Assembly (NCBI RefSeq): GCF_002207865.1
Contig: NZ_BDQM01000020.1
Span: 1 to 64,000, forward strand
DNA length: 64,000 bases
Direction of reading: 5' to 3'
From: Colwellia marinimaniae
GTDB taxonomy: Bacteria; Pseudomonadota; Gammaproteobacteria; Enterobacterales; Alteromonadaceae
Below, in pieces: positions 35,537 to 45,436 of the stretch. Each line of letters starts with the position of its first letter. Positions within the stretch are counted from its first letter, which is position 1. The notes below the pieces were generated by a model. The model searched no databases. It was given only the letters and a program-made list of their open reading frames with translations, and was not told where the DNA came from. The position numbers and the translations under genes are program-made.

Positions 35537-38281
35537 TTATAATCGTGCTAGTATTTTTGCTTTTTTCTGGGTTTGCTCATCTGTTTCTGGCAATGTTTTA
35601 CTTAACAAATCTTTTGCTTCATTTTCTCGACTATTGGCAATAAGTGCTTCGATGTAATTAAGCTGAATATCAATGTCTTGCCCTTTAGTTAAATCAAAGG
35701 CTTTACTGGCATATTTTAACGCCGCTCTTTTATCACCCGATTTAAGCAGTACTTTTCCGTAGGTATCAGCAACATTTGGAATATGAGGCGCTAGCGCAAA
35801 AGCCTCTTTAGCATGCATTAAGGCTTTATCTAATTTGCTCTGCTCTAAATACAGCCAAGCTAAATTATTATGGGCTATAACATTGTTAGGTTGTTTTTTA
35901 ACAACATCAGCATAAACCGCAATTGCTTTATTAGTATCACCTTCAAGATAGATACCCGCCAGCATAGTTTTAATGCGATTTTCATTCGGCTCGACGGTTA
36001 ATTGATGCTCTAATACTTTGGCGGCTTTAGCGGGTTCTTTATTACCCATATAAGCACCCGCTAAATACACAGCATTTTGACTACTCGGGTAAACTTGATA
36101 GAGCTTAGTTAATTTTACTATCGCTTGGTCATACTTCTCTTCTAGCAGTAGAATGCGACCAAGAAAACCTTGTTTTAAAGCATCATTGATAGCGCTAACT
36201 GCTAATGTTTTATAGAGAGTTTTAGCCGGCATAATTTGTTTGCTATTAAGCAGTAATTGCATCTTCACCAGTTGTAGTACCAAATGATCTTGATGGTAAT
36301 CTAAGCCCCGTTTAATTACCTGCAAGGCACGCTCATTATTACCACTGTTAGCATGTAAATCGGCTAATAGCACTACCGGCTCTATATGGTATGGACTGGC
36401 TTTTAACCAACGTTCTAAAGCCGATTGAACTTTCTTAACGTCATGCTGTTTTCTATGGTTAAATACCACTAATTGCCAATAGCGTTTTGGTAATTTTGGC
36501 GTATCAGCTAAGTTAGTCAGTAAATTTTCGGCTTGCTTATATTGCGCTAAAGTCACCATAGCTTCAGCCACTAATACTGCTTTTTTAATATCGCTGTTAT
36601 CCGCTTGATAGGCCAATTGTAATTTTTCTAAGGCCATGTCATTACGGTAGATACCAAAATAATGGCGTAATACCTTGTTATTACTTGGCGCCAATGTCAT
36701 TAAATAATCAACACGCTGTTTACTCAATGGCTTATTTTTTTGTTGACGAGCTAACCTCAGTTGCTCAGTGAGGGCAAAAATATTGTCAGGCGCTAAAGTT
36801 AAGCTTTGTTTTAACGATTGTTCTGCTTGTTGATATTTTTTTTCTTTTATGGCAATACTTGCCATTAAGTTATAACCACCCGACTTTTCAGGATATTTTT
36901 CCTGCCATTTTATCGCTATCTCACGCGCTTGCTTAATATCATTATTATGTAGCGCCGCATAAGCTAACGCTAACTCAGCCTCAATAAAGCTTGGATCTAG
37001 TTTAACCGCATCTTGCAAGTCCTGGATGCCTGATGGATCATTCATCATTAACTTTAAAATACCCTTCCTAGCGTTATCAGCTGCATTAATAACAGTAGAA
37101 GCTTCATGCTGGGCCAGTATTTTTTTTGCTTCACTCGTTGCACCTAACTCTAGTAGCTTATAACTTAAGGAAGAGAGAAATTGAGCATCACCCGCTTGGT
37201 TTACTGAAAAGTCACCCACAGTGGCGCTTATCTCGCCCACTAAGCCTAGCTCTAACTGGGTAACAGCCAACATGCGCCTAGCTTGGTGCTCTTTAGGTAA
37301 GTATTTAACCACCATGGTTAAATGATGATGACTCTGTTGCCAGTTTTTTAAATAAAAGGCACTCGCCCCCGCCACTAACCTTAAGTTAAACTGATTAAAA
37401 TTAGCCGATAAAGCCCTTTCCGCATGTTCACTGGCTTTAGCAAAATCTTTGCCATTAAAAGCAACCATGGCTTTAATATAATGGGCAAAAGGCTGGCTAT
37501 CAATTTGGGCTAATATACCATCAGCATACTTTTCAGCGGCTTTATCTTGACCCGACTTAAGTAACGCATCGGCTAACAATAATTGCACAATACCTGAACG
37601 TGGCTGTAAATTTAAGTAGCTTTCAAAACTTAACGCCGCTTGTTGATAGTCTTTAGTCACCATGGACACTTGTCCTTGCAACATAAGCGCATCAACGTGC
37701 TGGGCATCTATGGTTAATATCCGTGAAATTAAGGTTTTCACTGCATCATTGTTGTTTTGGGACAGCTCTAAATAAGCCAAAGCCAACATACTATATAAAC
37801 TTTGTTGGGCAATGGACTGCGCTAAAGTGGCACTCTCTGTTGCCTGTTCAGCTTGCTCACTACGCAATGCCGCCAGTGTTTTATAAGCTAAGTAATGGCT
37901 GTGTTCTTCATTAGCCAACTTTGCGGCCTGCTCACTTAACGCTAAAACATCGGCGTCACTGTCCGTTAATATATAGGCGCGGGCAAGTAATGGCAGCACT
38001 TTATTAGCGGCATAGTTAAATTGTTGGGCTCTTTCAAGTTCCTTTACTGCGGCAAGGCCATCGCCCAAATTTAAATAAACCTGACCTAGTAAAAATCGTG
38101 CTTCTGCATTTTTATTGTCGCCGCGAATGGCATTTTTTAATTCAATAATACTTTCATTTATTTGTTTTTTACTGAGATAACTTTTAGCATTTTCTAGGTG
38201 AGATTCAACTGAGACTTGCTCACTACAGGCGCTGAGTGCCAGAGTGATACTTAAACAGAGGGAGGCTTTTACAAATTTCAT
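35537..38281 (-). CDS. PrsT-like TPR lipoprotein (first copy)
   Basis: This is a 914-residue lipoprotein that starts at the ATG at 38281. That start is preferred over an ATG 51 nt upstream because AAGGA lies 8 nt before it and the signal peptide MKFVKASLCLSITLALSACS begins immediately (Cys19 would be lipidated). The mature protein consists of tandem TPR units and matches PrsT-type proteins of the PEP-CTERM/XrtA system. It lies immediately after the epimerase/dehydrogenase fusion, which supports a role in surface polysaccharide export or assembly. Confidence 0.87.
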   Translation of the reverse strand: MKFVKASLCLSITLALSACSEQVSVESHLENAKSYLSKKQINESIIELKNAIRGDNKNAEARFLLGQVYLNLGDGLAAVKELERAQQFNYAANKVLPLLARAYILTDSDADVLALSEQAAKLANEEHSHYLAYKTLAALRSEQAEQATESATLAQSIAQQSLYSMLALAYLELSQNNNDAVKTLISRILTIDAQHVDALMLQGQVSMVTKDYQQAALSFESYLNLQPRSGIVQLLLADALLKSGQDKAAEKYADGILAQIDSQPFAHYIKAMVAFNGKDFAKASEHAERALSANFNQFNLRLVAGASAFYLKNWQQSHHHLTMVVKYLPKEHQARRMLAVTQLELGLVGEISATVGDFSVNQAGDAQFLSSLSYKLLELGATSEAKKILAQHEASTVINAADNARKGILKLMMNDPSGIQDLQDAVKLDPSFIEAELALAYAALHNNDIKQAREIAIKWQEKYPEKSGGYNLMASIAIKEKKYQQAEQSLKQSLTLAPDNIFALTEQLRLARQQKNKPLSKQRVDYLMTLAPSNNKVLRHYFGIYRNDMALEKLQLAYQADNSDIKKAVLVAEAMVTLAQYKQAENLLTNLADTPKLPKRYWQLVVFNHRKQHDVKKVQSALERWLKASPYHIEPVVLLADLHANSGNNERALQVIKRGLDYHQDHLVLQLVKMQLLLNSKQIMPAKTLYKTLAVSAINDALKQGFLGRILLLEEKYDQAIVKLTKLYQVYPSSQNAVYLAGAYMGNKEPAKAAKVLEHQLTVEPNENRIKTMLAGIYLEGDTNKAIAVYADVVKKQPNNVIAHNNLAWLYLEQSKLDKALMHAKEAFALAPHIPNVADTYGKVLLKSGDKRAALKYASKAFDLTKGQDIDIQLNYIEALIANSRENEAKDLLSKTLPETDEQTQKKAKILARL

Positions 38282-38331
38282 GTCGAGAGTCCTTTTGCTA
38301 TTATCATTATTATTAAAACTAACAAAAATCA

Positions 38332-38361
38332 AAGCCCATTAACAGTAAAGCTAATGGGCTT
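38332..38361 (-). terminator. Terminator of the epimerase/dehydrogenase gene
   Basis: A 10-bp stem AAGCCCATTA / TAATGGGCTT has a 10-nt loop and a T-rich tract on the leftward side. It begins 7 bp past the stop codon. Confidence 0.7.
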
Positions 38362-38367
38362 ATGATT

Positions 38368-40647
38368 TTATGCTCGTGTATTTATTAAGCGGCTAGATAC
38401 CTGCAAATTGCCATAACACTCATGGTCTGTCACCAAGATAAGTACATCAGCCCAGTTATCAATATCACTAATTGTTTCTTGTCGTGCACAATGCCAGTCA
38501 GATACAAATGGGTCATGGTAGTTAACGTCTACCCCGGCTTTGCTAAAGTGTTCAAGAATAGCATCGGCGGGAGACTCTTGGTAATTATCAATATTGGCTT
38601 TATAAGCTACGCCTAAGATGCCAATTTTCTTACCCTTAAGCTGGCTGGTATCCCCTAATAGCGCCAAAGCTTGTTCAGCAACTATACTTGGACGCTGGTC
38701 ATTAATAGTACGTGCTAAACGAACCAAGTCTCCTGCTTGAGTATTTTCAACCAAGAACCAAGGGTCAATGGGGATACAATGTCCACCAACACCTGGCCCT
38801 GGCGATAATACGTTAACTCTTGGATGACGGTTAGCTAGACGAATAACCTCATGGACATCCACTTTGAGCTCTTGACAAATTTGTGATAGTTCATTGGCAA
38901 AAGCAATACCAACATCACGTGAGGTATTTTCTACCAACTTGATACATTCGGCTGTGGTTAAATCCGTTAACAATACTTCACCTTTAACAAAACTTTGATA
39001 AATAGCTTTAACTTTCTGTTGAGCTGTATGCTTTTCTGCACCTATGATCCTGTCATTGTGCACCAGTTCATGCAAAGTTTTTCCTGGAATGGCTCGTTCT
39101 GGACAGTGAACAACATCGATGGTTAAACCTGCATCAACGAAACGTTTTGCAACCGCTAAACTTGTTTGTGGCGAAAGGGTGGATTGAATAATCACGGTTT
39201 GACCATTTTTTGCTACTTTAGCGATGGCATCAACGGCGCTAAAGACATAACTACGATCACAGCTATTACCCTTGTGAGGTGTCTGCACAGCGATTAAATA
39301 GGTTTCGCTTGACGGAATGTCACTACTGGCTGTTAAAAAGCCTTGTGCAACGACCTTAGTAAGTAAGTCCGGTAAACCGGCTTCATCGAAGGGGCATTGT
39401 GCCTTATTAATCACGGCAACTTTATCGCTATTTAAATCAACACCGGTAACCTTGTAACCAGCTTCAGCTAATAAACTGGCTATAGGTAAACCCATATAGC
39501 CCATGCCAATAACACTTATGCTTTCATGTTTAGCAATAATTTCAGCATCAAGGGTGCAAGGTACTGAATTAGTAATGATATCTAAAATAGTTTCTGCTAC
39601 ATGACCATCACCAAAGGGATTGCCCCAAGTAAAGTCAGCTGCATCTTTAGCAAGCCATTTTTCCGCTGCGGCTAACGCTTTATTGGCATCACGACCAACC
39701 AATATGTTAGCACCTACTTCAATAGATTCAGGACGTTCGGTATTTTCACGTAAGGTAATACAAGGCACACCTAATAAACAGGCTTCTTCTTGAATACCGC
39801 CAGAGTCAGTTAAAATAAGCTGAGCATGTTTTAGTAACTGAATGAAGTCTAAGTAACCAAGGGGGGGAATAAGCTTTAAGTAACTTGGTAGTTCAATGGC
39901 CAACTCTGTCAATTTAGCTTGGCTTCTTGGATGAATTGGCCAGACCATGGTTTGACTATATTTTGCATGTAACTTATCAAATAATGCCAGCAGTTCTAAT
40001 AAGTTTGCGGGTATATCGACATTAGCAGCACGATGGGCTGTCACTAAGAAAAACTCACCTGATGTCACAGCTAAATCTGCCAAAATGGTACTGGTGCTGG
40101 CAGAAATATCTAAATGTTTGAACAAAGAATCAGAAACAGTATTACCGACAGTAAATATTTTATCACTATCGATACCTTCTTTCACCAAAATAGCATGCTG
40201 ATTAGGGCCAACAGCGAATAAATACTCACTCATGTGATCGGTAAGAATACGGTTATTTTCCTCAGGCATGCTGGGATCATAACTACGCAGACCGGCTTCA
40301 ATATGACCTACCTTGATACCAAGCTTTGACGCTGCTAATGTGCCAGCCAATACTGTATTAGTATCACCCTGCACTAAAACTATATCAGGTTTCTCTTGTA
40401 ATAAAATAGGCTCCATTTCAATCAAAATATTACCGGTTTGATTGCTATGTAAACCTGAGCCGACACCCAAATTATAGTCTGGTGCCGGTAATTCTAGTTC
40501 TTTAAAAAAGATGCTATCCATTTCTTCAGAGTAATGTTGATTTGAATGGATAATAAAATAGGCAATGCCGCGTTTTTTACATTCTAGGATAACGGGCGCC
40601 ATTTTGATTATTTCGGGGCGAGTACCAACGATAATCCCTATTTTCAT
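38368..40647 (-). CDS. Fused UDP-GlcNAc 2-epimerase / UDP-ManNAc dehydrogenase
   Basis: One 759-residue ORF carries two consecutive enzymes. Residues 1-360 are a WecB-type non-hydrolysing UDP-N-acetylglucosamine 2-epimerase (VGTRPEIIKMAPVI at the start, GHIEAGLRS, VTAHRAANVD, LTDSGGIQEEA). Residues 376-759 are a WecC-type UDP-N-acetylmannosamine 6-dehydrogenase (Rossmann GMGYMG at 381-386, catalytic Cys624 in GGHCIPID). Together they convert UDP-GlcNAc to UDP-ManNAcA for surface polysaccharide. In E. coli the two are separate genes. The linker of about 15 residues shows no stop or frameshift. Its position between the PrsT-like genes and a decayed exosortase-associated hydrolase suggests an exopolysaccharide role. 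Confidence 0.93.
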   Translation of the reverse strand: MKIGIIVGTRPEIIKMAPVILECKKRGIAYFIIHSNQHYSEEMDSIFFKELELPAPDYNLGVGSGLHSNQTGNILIEMEPILLQEKPDIVLVQGDTNTVLAGTLAASKLGIKVGHIEAGLRSYDPSMPEENNRILTDHMSEYLFAVGPNQHAILVKEGIDSDKIFTVGNTVSDSLFKHLDISASTSTILADLAVTSGEFFLVTAHRAANVDIPANLLELLALFDKLHAKYSQTMVWPIHPRSQAKLTELAIELPSYLKLIPPLGYLDFIQLLKHAQLILTDSGGIQEEACLLGVPCITLRENTERPESIEVGANILVGRDANKALAAAEKWLAKDAADFTWGNPFGDGHVAETILDIITNSVPCTLDAEIIAKHESISVIGMGYMGLPIASLLAEAGYKVTGVDLNSDKVAVINKAQCPFDEAGLPDLLTKVVAQGFLTASSDIPSSETYLIAVQTPHKGNSCDRSYVFSAVDAIAKVAKNGQTVIIQSTLSPQTSLAVAKRFVDAGLTIDVVHCPERAIPGKTLHELVHNDRIIGAEKHTAQQKVKAIYQSFVKGEVLLTDLTTAECIKLVENTSRDVGIAFANELSQICQELKVDVHEVIRLANRHPRVNVLSPGPGVGGHCIPIDPWFLVENTQAGDLVRLARTINDQRPSIVAEQALALLGDTSQLKGKKIGILGVAYKANIDNYQESPADAILEHFSKAGVDVNYHDPFVSDWHCARQETISDIDNWADVLILVTDHECYGNLQVSSRLINTRA

Positions 40648-40798
40648 TTTTCTTCCTTAAAGTTGCTAGATTGATGCGGCTAATTACTTTGATTTTCTTC
40701 GGTAATTGTAAAACATTTACTCACACAAGTAACATAACTCAGGTGAGTATTTTAACCTTCTGTTAACTAATTTACTGTACTAACGCCTTAGCAGTAAA

Positions 40799-41411
40799 TT
40801 ATATCAGTTGATTTTCCTTACCCCGTTGAGAAAAAGTATGGTCAGCTTGGTTGATTATTTTCTGCTCTATACTAGCCTGAGCCATTACCTGCTGCCAATG
40901 TTTATTACTTTAAACTAATAACCTAAATTCATCCGCGGTTAAATCATTACCACTAAGGATGATATGACTCTGGCCAGTAAACTTGCTCAAGCCCTATAGC
41001 ATTTTCGTAACAAAGTTACCATCACGGTGAATGTCATTAAGATAAAGTAAAATGTCCAAGACAGCATCGTATAAGCTCCATAAGCCAACTCAGTAATATC
41101 ACTATGGCGTTGTTGAAAGGTTTGTATGGAGCATCAATGTCACTTTGAATGTCAGTAAAAGTACTAAGTTCACCTTCACTGTCGCCAGCGCCGCTATAAT
41201 TAAAGCGAAATACGGCAAGGACCTGTTTATGGCTAACTCCTTGACAAATAAATAGTCTGTGTCTACCCCCACGTTTTTGTGGGCCACCAACAACAAGTAT
41301 TACACCTTTCAGTGGCCTTATGCCAAGGGTCATAGTTACTGCTAAGGGTAAATATTCAATGGCAATTAATTATTTACCCTTGCTATTAAAAATAACACCT
41401 TGCTCTAACAT
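40799..41411 (-). pseudogene. Decayed exosortase A system-associated hydrolase 1
   Basis: Minus-strand fragments match the alpha/beta hydrolase known as exosortase A system-associated hydrolase 1. From 5' to 3' they are: MLEQGVIFNSKGK, a stop at 41370-41372, then KGVILVVGGPQKRGGRHRLF, FRFNYSGAGDSEGEL and TFTDIQSDIDAPY. After a frame change and a deletion of the middle come HIILSGNDLTADEFRLLV, a stop at 40910-40912, and NQADHTFSQRGKENQL ending at 40799. A further in-frame stop lies at 40994-40996. With about 610 bp left of an expected 800 or so and three stops, the gene cannot be functional. It is the relic of an exosortase cluster gene. Confidence 0.75.
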
Positions 41412-41456
41412 CCGCTTATTTCCACTGCGCCAGCAACTAACTGGCTAAAAAGCAGA

Positions 41457-42869
41457 CTACTCAGCTAACAACAAAGCTAATACTTGCGCTGTTTTTTCCT
41501 GCATCAAGGCTTTATCGCCTTTAGACTCAACATTAAGCCGTACTACAGGCTCAGTATTACTGCTGCGTAAATTGAAGCGCCAATTGCCAAACTCCATACT
41601 AATGCCATCGGTTTTATCAATAACTTGTGCTTGCTGTTGATAAAAATCAAAAACACGGGCAATAGCAGCTTTAGGGTCGGCAATTTTATTATTAATTTCA
41701 CCCGATGATGGATAAGCCGCTATGCGCTCTTTCACTAAACTAGACAGCGGCTGCTTACGTAAACAAACCAACTCGGCAATCAATAACCAGGGGATCATGC
41801 CGCTGTCACAATAAAAGAAGTCTCGAAAATAATGATGAGCACTCATTTCACCACCATAAATAGCATCCTCACTACGCATACGCTCTTTAATAAAGGCGTG
41901 ACCTGTTTTACTTTGGATGGCTTGAGCACCCGCTTGTTCAACAATATCAATAGTATTCCACGTTAAACGTGGATCATGAATGATTTTTTCTTGTGATTTA
42001 TCACCGGTAACTTTACTTAAAAAGTTTTCCGCTAATAAGCCCACAATATAATAACCTTCAATAAATTCACCATGTTCATCAAATAAGAAACAACGATCAA
42101 AATCACCATCCCAGGCAATACCCATATCAGCACCATGTTTGATTACTGCATCACGAGTCGCGGCACGATTTTCTATTAATAGTGGATTGGGAATCCCATT
42201 GGGAAAATTACCATCCGGTTGATGATGTATTTTAATAAATTCAATAGGGACATTTAAGGCGTTAAAAGCACTTTCTATGGCATCAAGCGCTGGGCCTGCC
42301 GTACCATTGCCGGCATTCACAACCAGCTTTAATGGCGTGATATTTTTGTTATCAATATAAGTTAACAAATGCTCAGTATAAGGTTGAGTAATATCAACTG
42401 TGCTTAATGTACCTTTTACGGCAACCTCAATAAAATCATTCTGCTCGGCAAGGGCTTGAATATCGAACAGGCCAGTATCACCACTGATAGGTTTTGAGTT
42501 TTCACGTACCAGCTTCATACCATTGTAATCAATCGGATTATGACTGGCAGTAACAACAATGCCGCCATCGCACTCTAAATAACTGGTGGCAAAATAAATA
42601 TGTTCAGTACCCGCTAAACCTAAATCAATAACGTTAGTGCCACCCGCCATTAGCCCTTGCGCTAAAGCTTGCTTTAATTCTTCACTGGTCAAACGAATGT
42701 CACCACCAACCACTACAGTTTTTGCTTGGGTATACTGGGAAAAAGCGCGACCGATGCGATAAGCGACATCAGTATTTAATTCTTCGCCTAATTTTCCGCG
42801 GATATCATAAGCTTTGAAACAGGTAATAGCAGAAGGGCCTGATGTTAAGGCTACTTTAGATGATGACAT
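41457..42869 (-). CDS. cpsG: Phosphomannomutase
   Basis: CpsG/ManB interconverts mannose-6-phosphate and mannose-1-phosphate, leading to GDP-mannose for polysaccharide. The 470 residues closely resemble E. coli Cps[17 protein letters not shown] starts at about residue 17, after a short Ser-rich extension. The phosphoserine loop is TASHNP (Ser109) and the metal site DGDFDR. The sugar- and phosphate-binding loops [11 protein letters not shown] and RSSNTEP are present. It is leftward and upstream of the hydrolase relic, so it probably belongs to the same surface polysaccharide locus. Confidence 0.93.
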   Translation of the reverse strand: MSSSKVALTSGPSAITCFKAYDIRGKLGEELNTDVAYRIGRAFSQYTQAKTVVVGGDIRLTSEELKQALAQGLMAGGTNVIDLGLAGTEHIYFATSYLECDGGIVVTASHNPIDYNGMKLVRENSKPISGDTGLFDIQALAEQNDFIEVAVKGTLSTVDITQPYTEHLLTYIDNKNITPLKLVVNAGNGTAGPALDAIESAFNALNVPIEFIKIHHQPDGNFPNGIPNPLLIENRAATRDAVIKHGADMGIAWDGDFDRCFLFDEHGEFIEGYYIVGLLAENFLSKVTGDKSQEKIIHDPRLTWNTIDIVEQAGAQAIQSKTGHAFIKERMRSEDAIYGGEMSAHHYFRDFFYCDSGMIPWLLIAELVCLRKQPLSSLVKERIAAYPSSGEINNKIADPKAAIARVFDFYQQQAQVIDKTDGISMEFGNWRFNLRSSNTEPVVRLNVESKGDKALMQEKTAQVLALLLAE

Positions 42870-42939
42870 GAAATAATTTTTTCCTTGTTAATATTAAGGT
42901 TAAGGGGGTGTATGATGTAATCAATACCAGCATAATTAC

Positions 42940-43194
42940 TTATTTGCTTGCTGCTATTTTTTCTTCCAGTGCTGCTAGCTTAGTTTCAAGCGCGGTTAAT
43001 TGCGCCCGCGTCTTGAGCAATACTTGTGTTTGTACATCAAACTCTTCGCGTGTTACCACATCAAGTTGTGATAACTTGCTTTGCAAAACTGTTTTAGCCT
43101 TGTCTTCAATTTCATGGGCGAGATTTTTTAAGCTTGCAGGAATAGACTCGGTTACTTGTTTGGCAATTTCTTCTAACTTTTTTGCATTCAACAT
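42940..43194 (-). CDS. ubiK: Ubiquinone biosynthesis accessory factor UbiK
   Basis: This 84-residue protein of the UbiK/YqiC (BMFP) family is an accessory factor of aerobic ubiquinone synthesis that works with UbiJ. The start at 43194 is chosen because GAGGAA lies 6 nt upstream and the family begins here (MLNAKKLEEIAKQV). A longer reading adds 31 residues with no ribosome site. The C-terminal third is a coiled coil (LTALETKLAALEEKIAASK). It is divergent from rep with 110 bp between. Confidence 0.9.
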   Translation of the reverse strand: MLNAKKLEEIAKQVTESIPASLKNLAHEIEDKAKTVLQSKLSQLDVVTREEFDVQTQVLLKTRAQLTALETKLAALEEKIAASK

Positions 43195-43304
43195 AATAAT
43201 TTCCTCTTTTTTTACTTGTCTTGCATTGTAACTGTTTTGCCTATGACTAAAAACAGGTAAAATCACGGGTCGATAGTTTATTTTCAATAATGTAGTAAAA
43301 AATA

Positions 43305-45335
43305 ATGAAACTTAATCCTAAACAAAATGAAGCAGTAAAATATGTTAGTGGCCCTTGCTTAGTGCTAGCGGGCGCTGGCTCAGGAAAAACAGGGGTTATT
43401 TGTCAAAAAATTGCTTACTTAATTCAAAAGTGTGATTACAAAGCCCGTAATATTGCCGCGGTAACCTTTACCAATAAAGCCGCACGTGAAATGAAAGAAC
43501 GTATCCAAAAAATGTTAGGTAAAGACTTAACGCGTGGTTTAACGGTTTCTACGTTCCACTCACTCGGTCTTGATATTATCCGTCGGGAAATTAAAACCTT
43601 AGGTTACAAACCAGGTTTCACTCTCTTTGATGATCAAGACAGTTTAGCCTTGCTCAAAGAATTGACCCTGGACGAGCTTGATGGTGATAAAGATTTACTG
43701 AGTAAACTACAAAGCATGATTTCAAGCTGGAAGAATGATTTGTACTTACCCGATGCAGCATTGAAAATGGCCAGTGATGCCAATAGCATTGAATATGCCG
43801 AGTTTTATCAGCGTTATCATCAGCATATGAAAGCCTATAATGCCCTCGACTTTGATGATCTTATTCTTATTCCGACCTTATTACTGAAAAATTACCCTGC
43901 GGTTAAAGAGCGCTGGCAACAAAAAATTCGCTATTTATTAGTCGATGAATATCAAGATACCAACGCCAGTCAATATGAATTAGTAAGACAACTAGCCGGT
44001 GAACGAGCTCGTTTAACGGTAGTGGGTGACGACGATCAATCCATTTATTCTTGGCGTGGTGCCAGACCAGAAAACCTAGTGCAACTGGGTAAAGATTACC
44101 CCAATTTAAAAGTGATAAAATTAGAGCAAAATTATCGCTCCAGCGGTCGGATATTAAAGTGCGCTAACGTACTCATTGCCAATAATCCCCATGTATACGA
44201 AAAAACCTTATTCAGTGAACTTGCCTATGGGGTACAGCTGCGTGTATTACAAGCAAAAAATGAAGAGCATGAAATTGAACGTGTTATTGGCGAGCTAATA
44301 GGCCATCGTTTTATGAACCGTAGCCAATACAAAGATTACGCTGTGCTTTATCGCGGTAATCATCAATCACGTTTATTAGAAAAGGCACTGATGCAAAACC
44401 GCATACCGTATAAAATAAGCGGTGGCACCTCATTTTTCTCTCGGGCAGAGATCAAAGATATCATGGCCTACTTACGCGTTTTGGTGAATCCAGATGATGA
44501 TAATGCCTTTTTACGCATTGTTAATGTGCCTAAACGAGAATTAGGCCCGACCACATTAGAGAAATTAGGTAATTACGCCAATATGCGTCAAATTAGCATG
44601 TTTGCCGCCAGTTTTGAGCTTGGTTTAGAACAAACCTTAACCGGTCGTGGTTTATTAAAAATGCAAGCATTTACCCGATGGTTGGTTGATATTGGCGATC
44701 AAGCTGAACGTGGTGATACCGCAGCCGTATTACGCTCGATGATACGCGAAATTAACTACGAAGACTTCCTTTATGACACCTCGCCTAGTGCAAAAGCGGC
44801 AGAGATGCGTATGAAAAATGTCACCGAACTCTTTAGCTGGGTGACACAAATGCTCGAAGGCAGTGATGACCAAGAGCCCATGACCTTACCAGATATTGTT
44901 ACTCGTTTAACCTTACGCGATATGATGGAACGAAATGAAGAGGAAGAGAGTAACGACCAAGTGCAATTGATGACACTTCATGCATCCAAAGGCTTAGAGT
45001 TTCCTTACGTATTTCTTATAGGTATGGAAGAAGGTTTATTACCACACCAAACCAGTATTGATGAAGGCAGTGTTGAAGAAGAGCGCCGTCTTGCTTACGT
45101 TGGCATAACGCGTGCGAAACGGGAGTTAATATTCACTTATGCTAAAGAACGTCGTCAGTTTGGTGAGCTTGTACGAACCGAAGCAAGCCGATTTTTACAT
45201 GAGTTACCGCAAGATGATTTAAATTGGGAGCTGGGTACCACGAAAAAAACAGTCGCGCATGTTGAGCAAGCAAATAAGCAAGGCATGGCCGGTTTACGCG
45301 CCCAACTAGCGAAAGCCAAGGCGGCAAAAGAATAA
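43305..45335 (+). CDS. rep: ATP-dependent DNA helicase Rep
   Basis: Rep is a 3'-5' superfamily 1 helicase that helps replication forks pass protein blocks. The 676 residues include Walker A AGAGSGKT (22-29), Walker B motif [20 protein letters not shown], and motif V/VI with [17 protein letters not shown] and [17 protein letters not shown]. Length is standard. The last 19 codons are duplicated downstream of the stop as an imperfect 58-bp copy, giving a possible older or alternative C-terminus in another frame. Confidence 0.96.
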   Translation: MKLNPKQNEAVKYVSGPCLVLAGAGSGKTGVICQKIAYLIQKCDYKARNIAAVTFTNKAAREMKERIQKMLGKDLTRGLTVSTFHSLGLDIIRREIKTLGYKPGFTLFDDQDSLALLKELTLDELDGDKDLLSKLQSMISSWKNDLYLPDAALKMASDANSIEYAEFYQRYHQHMKAYNALDFDDLILIPTLLLKNYPAVKERWQQKIRYLLVDEYQDTNASQYELVRQLAGERARLTVVGDDDQSIYSWRGARPENLVQLGKDYPNLKVIKLEQNYRSSGRILKCANVLIANNPHVYEKTLFSELAYGVQLRVLQAKNEEHEIERVIGELIGHRFMNRSQYKDYAVLYRGNHQSRLLEKALMQNRIPYKISGGTSFFSRAEIKDIMAYLRVLVNPDDDNAFLRIVNVPKRELGPTTLEKLGNYANMRQISMFAASFELGLEQTLTGRGLLKMQAFTRWLVDIGDQAERGDTAAVLRSMIREINYEDFLYDTSPSAKAAEMRMKNVTELFSWVTQMLEGSDDQEPMTLPDIVTRLTLRDMMERNEEEESNDQVQLMTLHASKGLEFPYVFLIGMEEGLLPHQTSIDEGSVEEERRLAYVGITRAKRELIFTYAKERRQFGELVRTEASRFLHELPQDDLNWELGTTKKTVAHVEQANKQGMAGLRAQLAKAKAAKE

Positions 45336-45387
45336 ACAAGGCATGGCTAGTTTACCTGCCCAACTAGCGAAAGCTAAGGCAGCAAAA
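45272..45387. repeat. Tandem duplication of the rep 3' end
   Basis: There are two consecutive 58-bp copies, 45272-45329 (inside rep) and 45330-45387 (after it), differing at about eight positions. The second copy, read in the +1 frame, still encodes [19 protein letters not shown], with most third-position changes silent, and continues to a stop at 45418-45420. Confidence 0.85.
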
Positions 45388-45436
45388 AAACATACTGACA
45401 GTTTTAACTTGAAGCACTAGCCACTAGTGATGAACT

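Noticed and set aside
41102..41296. Separate small ORF on the minus strand inside the hydrolase relic.
   Set aside because: It is one shifted frame of the decayed hydrolase; the family match runs through the other frame.
31757..42869. The whole exosortase-related island as a mobile element.
   Set aside because: No integrase, transposase, direct repeats or tRNA flank is visible, and codon use looks like that of the neighbours.
43195..43287. Longer reading of UbiK.
   Set aside because: The upstream part has no ribosome site, and the family starts at MLNAKKLEE.
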